A DNA stretch of 9,602 bases, taken from contig JASEIE010000144.1 in the NCBI GenBank assembly GCA_030024065.1, positions 1 through 9,602 of the forward strand, in the 5' to 3' direction. The DNA comes from Thermodesulfobacteriota bacterium (lineage in GTDB: Bacteria > Desulfobacterota > BSN033 > UBA1163). Both the position numbers and the translations under genes were made by a program. The number at the start of each line of letters is the position of its first letter. Position 1 is the first letter of the stretch. The notes beneath the pieces were generated by a model. It worked only from the letters and a program-made list of their open reading frames with translations, ran no database searches and was not told the DNA's origin. Below are positions 1 through 5,459 of this stretch, one piece after another.

Positions 1-135
1 GAAGCCGCCAATGTAAAATAAATTGCACCTTTAAAATCTCTGCGGAAGCGGGAATGACGTGCTTTGTTGTGATTAATGACGCTGTATATAGATTAAAAAA
101 TTCTTAATCCACATTCTACATTCCGCAATCCGCAA
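1..135. other. Intergenic region downstream of kdsA, cut by window edge
   Basis: No gene is visible. The end next to kdsA carries the degenerate word ATTCCGCAATCCGCAATT (about 119-137), which runs into the kdsA stop codon and resembles the arms seen at 1713-1731. A weak AT-only hairpin (GATTAA 91-96 with TTAATC 104-109) is present but lacks the GC stem of an intrinsic terminator. Bases 41-59 contain GCGGAAGCGGGAATGACG, which looks like half of the hairpin repeat found intact at 7656-7724, so this may be a decayed copy. Transcription of the operon may continue past the edge. Confidence 0.5.
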
Positions 136-969
136 TTAAACGATTCCCCATGCCATCACCATGTCGTGGATGGCTTTGGTCTGCCGGAGGAGACCTTCCA
201 TCTCGTGAAGAGGAACCATGCTGGAGGCGTCGCAGAGGGCCTCGCTCGGCCTGGGGTGGGTCTCGAGAAAGATGCCATTGCAGCCCACTGCCATAGCCGC
301 TCTTGAGAGATGGGGAACAAATTGAGGGCTTCCTCCCCTTGGATCTTCACTGGGAATACCATAATTTCTCACCACATGCGTGGCATCAAAGATGACCGGA
401 CAACCGATCTCCTGCATGATGGGAATGGAACAGAAGTCGGAAACCAACTTGTTATATCCAAAACATGTCCCCCGCTCTGTCAGAAGGACTTGCCGATTGC
501 CGGTGCTATGGATCTTCTTCACTGCGCCGGCCATACTTTCCGGGGCAACGAACTGTCCCTTCTTGATGTTGACCACCCTTCCCGCCTCTCCCGCTTTAAG
601 AAGGAGGCTCGTCTGCTGGCAGAGAAAGGCAGGGATCTGAATCACATCCAGGACTTCCTTGGCCTGGTCCACATCCTCCATCCGGTGAACATCGGAGAGA
701 ACAGGGAGACCTACCTTTTCTTTGACCTTCCCGAGGATTCTCAACCCCCCTTTCAATCCTGGGCCCTTATAAGACTTTTCAGAACCCCGATTGTCCTTCT
801 CATAGGAGGCCTTGAAGATCAACGGAATCTTCAGGTGCTGGCAGAGTTCTCTTAACTGCTTTGCAATCTCCAGGACGATCGCTTCACCTTCTATCACACA
901 GGGACCTGCAATCAACACCATGGGGTTTCCTTTTCCGATCCGAATCTCTCCCACTTTGACTTCGTTCAT
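136..969 (-). CDS. kdsA: 3-deoxy-8-phosphooctulonate (Kdo-8-P) synthase
   Basis: This cytoplasmic enzyme condenses phosphoenolpyruvate with arabinose-5-phosphate to give Kdo-8-phosphate, the precursor of the inner-core sugar of lipopolysaccharide. The 277-residue protein is a typical family length and a single TIM barrel. Visible motifs are AGPCVIEG (21-28), FKASYEKDNRGS (52-63), LTERGTCFGYN (163-173), FDATH (194-198) and FLETH (234-238). C24, H198, E236 and D247 match the four ligands of the metal-dependent class, which has Cys where metal-independent enzymes have Asn. A TTG eight codons upstream keeps the frame open, but the ATG at 967-969 is preceded by AAAGGAG with 6-nt spacing and is preferred. 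The segment after FDATH (NYGIPSEDPRGGSPQF) differs from the form I remember for E. coli. It follows hisH after a 102-bp gap filled by a REPIN-like element, an unusual place for kdsA. Identity is very secure. Confidence 0.96.
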   Translation of the reverse strand: MNEVKVGEIRIGKGNPMVLIAGPCVIEGEAIVLEIAKQLRELCQHLKIPLIFKASYEKDNRGSEKSYKGPGLKGGLRILGKVKEKVGLPVLSDVHRMEDVDQAKEVLDVIQIPAFLCQQTSLLLKAGEAGRVVNIKKGQFVAPESMAGAVKKIHSTGNRQVLLTERGTCFGYNKLVSDFCSIPIMQEIGCPVIFDATHVVRNYGIPSEDPRGGSPQFVPHLSRAAMAVGCNGIFLETHPRPSEALCDASSMVPLHEMEGLLRQTKAIHDMVMAWGIV

Positions 970-975
970 GGACGA

Positions 976-982
976 CTCCTTT
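976..982 (-). promoter_or_regulatory. Ribosome binding site deciding the kdsA start
   Basis: On the minus strand this reads AAAGGAG, 6 nt before the ATG at 967-969. It lies downstream of the alternative in-frame TTG at 991-993 and so could not serve that codon. The flank of the REP-like hairpin at 985-1005 sits directly upstream of the site. Confidence 0.75.
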
Positions 983-1057
983 GTCGCCCCCAATAAATGA
1001 GGGCGCTACAGAATAAAATTCAAAAGAACGTAGCGTCGGCATTTAATGCCGACGCCT
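983..1057. repeat. REPIN-like pair of GTAG-headed hairpins in opposite orientation
   Basis: Two hairpins, each preceded by the tetranucleotide GTAG, face away from each other. On the plus strand GTAG (1030-1033) leads into CGTCGGCAT TTA ATGCCGACG (1034-1054), a perfect 9-bp stem that G1033-C1055 extends to 10 bp. On the minus strand GTAG (1009-1006) leads into CGCCC...GGGCG (1005-985), an 8-bp stem with one G-T pair. Both loops carry a CATTTAxTG-like core, so the two units look related. GTAG plus stem-loop in inverted doublets is the known signature of REP elements mobilised by RAYT (TnpA-REP) transposases. No RAYT gene is in the window. The element fills most of the hisH-kdsA gap and ends next to the kdsA ribosome binding site. 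A T-run is lacking, so it is not a classical terminator. Confidence 0.7.
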
Positions 1058-1064
1058 TTATCTG

Positions 1065-1078
1065 CATTTGATCAAATG
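1065..1078. repeat. Perfect 14-bp palindrome spanning the hisH stop codon
   Basis: The sequence CATTTGATCAAATG is its own reverse complement and contains the hisH stop codon (TGA on the minus strand, 1074-1072). No known operator is recognised. It could be chance in AT-rich sequence. Confidence 0.5.
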
Positions 1079-1689
1079 GATCTGGCAAAGTTCTCCAGGA
1101 TCTTCAATCCCTTCTGCTGGCTCTTCTCCGGATGGAACTGGGTGGCAAAGAGGTTCTCCTTATAGATGCTCGAAACGAAGGGGATCCCATAGTGGGTGAT
1201 CGTCGAGTTCCACTTCTCCTCATCAGGAATTACATAATAGGAGTGGACAAAGTAGAAAAAGTTTCCGCTCTCTATCCCGTCAAGGAGGGGAACCTTTCTC
1301 TCCTTCTCGATCGTATTCCATCCCATATGAGGAACCTTATGTTCCGGATCGGCCTGAAATCTCACCACCTTCCCTTTGATGAGATCGAGCCCCCTTTTAT
1401 ATCCAAATTCCTCGCTCTCCGAAAATAGGATTTGAAGCCCGAGGCAGATGCCAAGATAAGGTTTCCCTTTTTCAATGGATCGAAGGATGGGGTCGATCAA
1501 TCCGTACTTCTCAATGTTCTCCATACAGTCCCCAAAGGCGCCTACCCCTGGAAGAACGATGGCGTAAGCTCCTGCGATCTCTTTTTTGTTTCGACTCACT
1601 TTTGCTTCAAAACCAACATGCTCAAAACCTTTTTGAACATTCCGGAGGTTTCCCATCCCGTAATCGATGATGACGATCCTTGGCTTCAT
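1072..1689 (-). CDS. hisH: Imidazole glycerol phosphate synthase, glutamine amidotransferase subunit
   Basis: HisH hydrolyses glutamine and channels ammonia to HisF, which makes imidazole glycerol phosphate and AICAR in the fifth step of histidine synthesis. The 205-residue protein is a class I glutamine amidotransferase of standard length. It starts IVIIDYGMGNLRNV (5-18), and LPGVGAFGDCM (46-56) forms the oxyanion-strand region. The nucleophile elbow GICLGLQ carries C82, and FHPEKS carries H186 and E188, completing the Cys-His-Glu triad. PHMGWN (120-125) is a typical HisH signature. The ATG start at 1687-1689 has only a modest site upstream (GGAAGCAGG). Its partner hisF and the usual neighbour hisA are not in the window. 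It lies 105 bp after hisB across a palindromic repeat. Beside hisB and hisD, a histidine role is far likelier than an amidotransferase for surface-sugar synthesis. Confidence 0.95.
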   Translation of the reverse strand: MKPRIVIIDYGMGNLRNVQKGFEHVGFEAKVSRNKKEIAGAYAIVLPGVGAFGDCMENIEKYGLIDPILRSIEKGKPYLGICLGLQILFSESEEFGYKRGLDLIKGKVVRFQADPEHKVPHMGWNTIEKERKVPLLDGIESGNFFYFVHSYYVIPDEEKWNSTITHYGIPFVSSIYKENLFATQFHPEKSQQKGLKILENFARSI

Positions 1690-1712
1690 CCTGCTTCCGG
1701 TTGCGGATTGTA

Positions 1713-1796
1713 GATTGCGGAATGCGGAATCATCAGGGCTAAAGCCCTGAGTTACGTAACTCAGCCCTTCAGGGCTGAATTCCGAATTCCGAAATT
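1713..1796. repeat. Nested palindromic element between hisB and hisH
   Basis: The core (1733-1778) has two perfect 8-bp hairpins, TCAGGGCT aa AGCCCTGA (1733-1750) and TCAGCCCT tc AGGGCTGA (1761-1778). They are separated by the perfect palindrome GTTACGTAAC (1751-1760). The whole core is also an imperfect palindrome about that centre, with 18 of 23 positions matching between arms. Outside the core, GATTGCGGAATGCGGAATC (1713-1731) pairs imperfectly with AATTCCGAATTCCGAAATT (1778-1796), 14 of 19. The outer right arm runs into the hisB stop codon. Symmetry and nesting suggest a mobile repeat family rather than a terminator, since neither side has a T-run. Confidence 0.7.
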
Positions 1797-2388
1797 AAAG
1801 AACTCCTTTGGTCGAAGGGACCCGGGAGGATCGCCCCTCGAGAGAGACCGCTTCTCCCAGCGCCCTTCCAAATCCTTTAAAGACAGCCTCCACCATGTGA
1901 TGGCTATTCTTCCCGTAGAGAAGGTTGATGTGAAGGGTGATCCTTCCATGATTGCAGAGAGCCTTGAAGAACTCTTCCACCAGTTCGAGATCAAAGGTTC
2001 CGATCTTCGACCTCTTCGGTTTCATATGATAGACCAGGCAGGGCCTCATTGAAAGGTCCAGGGCGACCGATGCCAAGGTCTCATCCATCGGAATCAGAGC
2101 CATTCCGTACCTCTCAATCCCTTTGGCCTCTCCCAATGCTTTCCTGATACCATCTCCCAGGCAGATCCCCACATCCTCTACGGTGTGGTGAGCATCCACG
2201 CCGATATCCCCCTTTGCCCTGATCGAGAGGTCGATGTGGCTGTGATGGGCCAGCAGGCTAAGCATGTGATCGAAGAAGGGGATGCCTGTTCCGATGAAAT
2301 GTCTTCCCGACCCATCCAGATCAATCTTTAAAAAAATCTCTGTCTCCTTCGTCTTTCTCCTCACCTCTGCCTTCCGATGTCTTTTCAT
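1795..2388 (-). CDS. hisB: Imidazoleglycerol-phosphate dehydratase (monofunctional)
   Basis: HisB removes water from imidazole glycerol phosphate to give imidazole acetol phosphate, step six of histidine synthesis. At 197 residues it is the monofunctional form, without the N-terminal histidinol-phosphate phosphatase domain of the enterobacterial protein. The two metal-binding repeats are clear: FFDHML (38-43) with DAHHTVED (65-72), and GKNSHHMVEA (159-168). The conserved tail STKGVL closes the chain. The ATG at 2386-2388 follows a strong GAGGAGAGG sequence with correct spacing. It sits between hisD (184 bp upstream across a long inverted repeat) and hisH (105 bp downstream across a double hairpin). 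A separate histidinol-phosphatase and hisC must lie elsewhere if the pathway is complete. No defect is visible. Confidence 0.96.
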   Translation of the reverse strand: MKRHRKAEVRRKTKETEIFLKIDLDGSGRHFIGTGIPFFDHMLSLLAHHSHIDLSIRAKGDIGVDAHHTVEDVGICLGDGIRKALGEAKGIERYGMALIPMDETLASVALDLSMRPCLVYHMKPKRSKIGTFDLELVEEFFKALCNHGRITLHINLLYGKNSHHMVEAVFKGFGRALGEAVSLEGRSSRVPSTKGVL

Positions 2389-2410
2389 GGCCTCTCCTCG
2401 CCTCGCAATA

Positions 2411-2549
2411 AACTAAATTCCAATAACCAAATCCCCTGCCTACCGGCAGGCAGGCAATCTCCAAATAATCACCAATTACCAAATTACAATAACCAAACAA
2501 TAATCAATGATACAAAGAAGGTCTGGGTATTGATTGTTGGAATTTAGTT
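2411..2549. repeat. AT-rich inverted repeat enclosing a CCTGCC-type hairpin (hisD-hisB gap)
   Basis: AACTAAATTCCAA at 2411-2423 pairs perfectly with TTGGAATTTAGTT at 2537-2549, and imperfect pairing continues inward. Just inside the left arm lies CCTGCCTACCGGCAGGCAGG (2435-2454), a compact hairpin that recurs at 5196-5214 in reverse orientation. The interior (2455-2530) is made of degenerate words such as AATCACCAATTACCAA. Similar words continue to the hisD stop at 2573. No promoter or gene is visible. Confidence 0.65.
2435..2454 (+). repeat. CCTGCC...GGCAGG hairpin, copy 1
   Basis: CCTGCCTACCGGCAGGCAGG folds as CTGCC tacc GGCAG, or with the outer CCTGCC/GGCAGG pair. It lies inside the AT-rich inverted repeat between hisD and hisB, and a near-identical reversed copy is at 5196-5214. 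Confidence 0.65.
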
Positions 2550-2572
2550 GATTATTGGTGTTTGGAATTTGG

Positions 2573-3865
2573 TCATTGCCTCTCGGTCCTCACTCGAATA
2601 GACCGGTAATGACCTTCCAACCCTTCCCATTCTGTAAATCTCTTCACATCCTTTTCAAATCGTCTCAAGGACTTCTCGCTAAATTGCATCAGGTTAATCT
2701 TTTTGATAAAGTCCTCCACACCCAGGGCCGATGAGTGTCGGGCTGTGCCTGATGTGGGGAGAATGTGGTTCGGCCCTGCCAGATAGTCTCCAATGGCTTC
2801 AGGCGTATGGGAACCGAGAAAGATGGCGCCCGCATGTCTCACCCCTTTCACCAGGGATAGGGGATTCTTCACGCTCAGTTCCAGATGCTCCGGTGCAATC
2901 CTGTTTGCCAGTTCGATGGCTTGACGAAGGTCTCTGACAATCAGTATCGCACCTCTGCGACGGAGACTGATGCGAGCGATCTTCTCCCGCTTCAGGGTGG
3001 AGAGCTGTCTCTCCACCTCCTCCCTCACCTTCCTGGCAAATGCTTCGGAAGGGGTGATCAGGATCGGCAGGGCCATCTCGTCATGTTCTGCCTGAGAGAT
3101 CAGGTCGGCTGCCGCAAAGGAAGGGGGACTCTTTCCATCGGAGATGATCACGATCTCGCTCGGTCCGGCCACCATATCCAGATCCACAGCGCCATAGACG
3201 AGCCGCTTGGCAATGGCCACATATCGATTTCCCGGGCCAACGATCTTATCCACCTTTGGAATCGACGCGGTCCCATAGGCTAAGGCCCCAATGGCCTGAA
3301 CCCCTCCCACTCGAAAGATTCGATCCACTCCGGCCAGATCGGCTGCAACGAGAACAGCCGGATTGATCCCCTCCTGGTGAGGGGGGGTGGTGATGATGAC
3401 CTCCCCTACTCCTGCCACTTTTGCCGGAATGGCTGCCATGAGCACTGTGGAAGGGTAAGATGCCTTGCCCCCCGGAATATAGATCCCTACCCTCTCCAGG
3501 GGCCTTCTGATCTGTTCGATACGGATCCCCTTCTCAACCCATTTAATCGTCCATCTCTTCTTTGAAAGCTGGTGAAACCTCCGGATACGATGGGCTGCCT
3601 TCTCCAGGGTCTTTAAGAAATCTCGGGGGATTCTCTTGTGGGCCCCCTTCACCTCTTCCTTCTTCACCTGGAGCTGTGCTATGGAGAGTCGAATCGTGTC
3701 GAAGCGCTGCGTGTAGTCAAGGAGGGCCTTATCCCCCCTCTTCTTCACATCCCTTAAGATGGACCGGACGTCTCTTTCGAGGCGAAGGGGATCCTCGGCA
3801 ATCCTTCTCTCCACCCCCGAAAGATATCGATCAAATCCTTTCTCTCCGTTCCGAAGAATCTTCAT
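2573..3865 (-). CDS. hisD: Histidinol dehydrogenase
   Basis: HisD carries out the last two steps of histidine synthesis, oxidising histidinol to histidine with two NAD+ and a bound zinc ion. The 430-residue chain is full length. Zinc ligands are in register with the E. coli enzyme as I recall it: Q258 and H261 in SQAEHDEM, D360 in AIGDYLAGPNH and H419 in EGLEGHYRS. Catalytic E326 and H327 are in APEHLEL. PGGKASYPST (131-140) and VAGPSEIV (232-239) are classic signatures. A TTG immediately before the ATG could also be read as start, but the ATG at 3863-3865 is 7 nt from an AGAGG site and is chosen. It follows murA after only 47 bp, the tightest junction in the cluster, so the two are probably co-transcribed. 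hisG, often between murA and hisD in related orders, is missing. Confidence 0.97.
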   Translation of the reverse strand: MKILRNGEKGFDRYLSGVERRIAEDPLRLERDVRSILRDVKKRGDKALLDYTQRFDTIRLSIAQLQVKKEEVKGAHKRIPRDFLKTLEKAAHRIRRFHQLSKKRWTIKWVEKGIRIEQIRRPLERVGIYIPGGKASYPSTVLMAAIPAKVAGVGEVIITTPPHQEGINPAVLVAADLAGVDRIFRVGGVQAIGALAYGTASIPKVDKIVGPGNRYVAIAKRLVYGAVDLDMVAGPSEIVIISDGKSPPSFAAADLISQAEHDEMALPILITPSEAFARKVREEVERQLSTLKREKIARISLRRRGAILIVRDLRQAIELANRIAPEHLELSVKNPLSLVKGVRHAGAIFLGSHTPEAIGDYLAGPNHILPTSGTARHSSALGVEDFIKKINLMQFSEKSLRRFEKDVKRFTEWEGLEGHYRSIRVRTERQ

Positions 3866-3872
3866 CAAAAAG

Positions 3873-3879
3873 CCTCTTT
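3873..3879 (-). promoter_or_regulatory. Ribosome binding site deciding the hisD start
   Basis: The minus strand reads AAAGAGG, ending 7 nt before the ATG at 3863-3865. Spacing to the adjacent TTG (3866-3868) would be 4 nt, so ATG is favoured. Confidence 0.65.
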
Positions 3880-3912
3880 GAATGTTCTTTTTTCAATCAG
3901 CAATCCGAAATC

Positions 3913-5172
3913 TTAATCTCTTTCTTTCGCCCTCTTGATATTGGCTCCGAGTCCGGCTAATTTCTTGTCCAGCCCCTCATAGCCTCGATCCAAATGATAG
4001 ACCCTGGAGACCTCTGTCACGCCATCGGCTGCCAGGCCGGCAAGAATGAGGGAGGCGCTAGCCCTCAGATCGGTCGCCATGACCTGTGTTCCACTCAGCC
4101 TTTCCACTCCCTGGATAATTGCAGAATTTCCCTCAATTCGAATATCCGCCCCCATTCTTTTCAGTTCGCTCACATGGATGAAACGATTTTCAAAGATCGT
4201 CTCAGAGATGACGCTCAATCCCCTGGACAGCGACATCAGCGCCATGAACTGGGCCTGCATGTCCGTGGGGAATCCCGGATAGGGTTGTGTCTTCACATCG
4301 ACACTCCGGATCCTTCGGCTTCCTACCACCTGCACCCCTTCTCCATCCGGATCGATCTCCATCCCTGTCTCCCTCAATTTATGAACGACCGCCTCCATGT
4401 GTTGGAAGTGACAACCAAGGAGTTTGATATTCCCCCGCGTCAATCCGGCAGCCACCATCATCGTTCCCGCCTCGATCCGGTCGGGATGGATCGAATGCTC
4501 TGTTGCATGGAGGGATTCCACACCTTCGATCTTGATAAGGCTTGTTCCAGCTCCTTCAATCCTGGCGCCCATCTTATTCAGAACATTGGCCAACTCGACC
4601 ACCTCCGGCTCCATGGCTGCGTTCTGTAAAACGGTCTTCCCTTGGGCCAGTGTGGCAGCCATCATCAGGTTCTCCGTTCCTGTCACCGTTGTCGTGTCGA
4701 AAGAGATCTGGGCTCCTTTCAACCGGTCCGCTTTTGCCTCCACATATCCGCGACGCAGTTCAATCCTCGCTCCCATTGCCTCAAGCCCCATGAGATGGAG
4801 GTTGATCGGCCTTGCGCCAATGGCACACCCACCCGGAAGGGAGACCCTCGCCTTTCTCACTCGGGCGACTAGTGGGCCAAGGACAAGGATGGAAGCCCGC
4901 ATCGTCTTCACCAGATCGTATGGGGCTTCATCGCTGGTGATCGCTGTGGCATCGATTCGATAGACCCTGGCTTCCCCTCGAACCTTCACTCCGAGGTTCT
5001 TAAGAACCTTGACAATGGTCTGAATATCCCTCAGCTTCGGGACATTGTCGAAGACATTCTCTCCCTCTGTCAGGAGAGAGGCCGCAAAGATGGGAAGGGA
5101 GGCATTCTTTGAACCGCTCACCTCCACCTCTCCAATTAACCTCTCGCCACCTCGTATGATGATCTTATCCAT
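3913..5172 (-). CDS. murA: UDP-N-acetylglucosamine 1-carboxyvinyltransferase
   Basis: MurA transfers the enolpyruvyl group of phosphoenolpyruvate to UDP-GlcNAc, the first committed cytoplasmic step of peptidoglycan synthesis. The 419-residue protein has the usual EPSP-synthase-like two-domain length. SGSKNASLP (19-27) holds the catalytic Lys-Asn pair. The loop [15 protein letters not shown] (113-127) holds C116, equivalent to the reactive Cys that fosfomycin alkylates; enzymes with Asp here are resistant, so this one should be sensitive. [13 protein letters not shown] (300-312) holds the catalytic Asp 304, and [13 protein letters not shown] (393-405) holds a substrate-binding Arg. The ATG at 5170-5172 is preceded by GAGG with 7-nt spacing. 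It lies 47 bp before hisD and 287 bp after prmC across a large palindromic region. No sign of truncation. Confidence 0.97.
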   Translation of the reverse strand: MDKIIIRGGERLIGEVEVSGSKNASLPIFAASLLTEGENVFDNVPKLRDIQTIVKVLKNLGVKVRGEARVYRIDATAITSDEAPYDLVKTMRASILVLGPLVARVRKARVSLPGGCAIGARPINLHLMGLEAMGARIELRRGYVEAKADRLKGAQISFDTTTVTGTENLMMAATLAQGKTVLQNAAMEPEVVELANVLNKMGARIEGAGTSLIKIEGVESLHATEHSIHPDRIEAGTMMVAAGLTRGNIKLLGCHFQHMEAVVHKLRETGMEIDPDGEGVQVVGSRRIRSVDVKTQPYPGFPTDMQAQFMALMSLSRGLSVISETIFENRFIHVSELKRMGADIRIEGNSAIIQGVERLSGTQVMATDLRASASLILAGLAADGVTEVSRVYHLDRGYEGLDKKLAGLGANIKRAKERD

Positions 5173-5195
5173 CTTAAAACCTCAAATCCGAAATC

Positions 5196-5214
5196 CCTGC
5201 CTGCGGTAGGCAGG
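5196..5214 (-). repeat. CCTGCC...GGCAGG hairpin, copy 2
   Basis: On the minus strand it reads CCTGCCTACCGCAGGCAGG, which equals the copy at 2435-2454 except for one missing G. It is in the opposite orientation to that copy and is embedded in the left arm of the prmC-murA palindrome. Confidence 0.65.
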
Positions 5215-5406
5215 CGAATATCGAAACTCGAAACAATGACTTATAGAAATCAGGTGACCAGGAAATCAGGAGGCAGGATACCAGGAGTATCAGGGTATTT
5301 GGAAAAAGAAACCTTATATTTCTAAATCTGATTTTCTGATATCCTGATACCTGCTACCTGATAACCCGATATCCTGATAACCGGTAACCCATTGTTTCGA
5401 ATTTAG

Positions 5407-5440
5407 CCTGCCCGCCGAACAAGTTCTTTGGCAGGCGGGG
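5407..5440. repeat. CCTGCC...GGCAGG hairpin, longer variant (copy 3)
   Basis: CCTGCC (5407-5412) can pair with GGCAGG (5430-5435), or CCCGCC (5411-5416) with GGCGGG (5434-5439). The small inner hairpin GAAC aa GTTC lies at 5417-5426. It is embedded in the right arm of the prmC-murA palindrome and is related in its ends to the copies at 2435 and 5196. Confidence 0.55.
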
Positions 5441-5459
5441 ATTTCGTGCTTCGAATTTA

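Larger units (their letters stand above)
5184..5459. repeat. Large nested palindromic region between prmC and murA
   Basis: This 276-bp stretch has no gene. Outer arms carry the words AAATCCGAAATCC on the left and GGATTTCGTGCTTCGAATTT on the right, which pair imperfectly. Inside, TCGAAACAATG (5228-5238) pairs perfectly with CATTGTTTCGA (5390-5400). The inner part has TCAGG three times on the left (5250, 5266, 5290) and its complement CCTGA three times on the right (5343, 5357, 5373), as in a degenerate giant hairpin centred near 5315. Each outer arm carries its own CCTGCC-type hairpin (5196-5214 and 5407-5440). The right end touches the prmC stop codon at 5460-5462. Confidence 0.7.

Noticed and set aside
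91..109. GATTAA...TTAATC hairpin after kdsA as a terminator
   Set aside because: The stem is only 6 bp and entirely A-T except one pair at its base; too weak to call.
310..855. Plus-strand open frame of 181 codons
   Set aside because: It lies wholly antisense to kdsA, whose motifs are unmistakable; the translation shows no recognisable domain and no ribosome binding site.
1030..1056. Hairpin considered as an intrinsic terminator after hisH
   Set aside because: The stem is strong, but no T-run follows on the minus strand (TACGTTCTTTTG). The GTAG head and mirrored partner fit a REP element better.
2455..2530. CRISPR-like array from repeated AATxACCAA words
   Set aside because: The words are short, irregularly spaced and part of a degenerate inverted repeat; no constant repeats with unique spacers.
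3994..4629. Plus-strand open frame of 211 codons
   Set aside because: Antisense to murA, rich in His, Ser and Leu in a way expected from reverse reading of a real gene; no motif recognised.
4424..4963. Plus-strand open frame of 179 codons
   Set aside because: Antisense to murA and typical of shadow frames in this composition; no family features.
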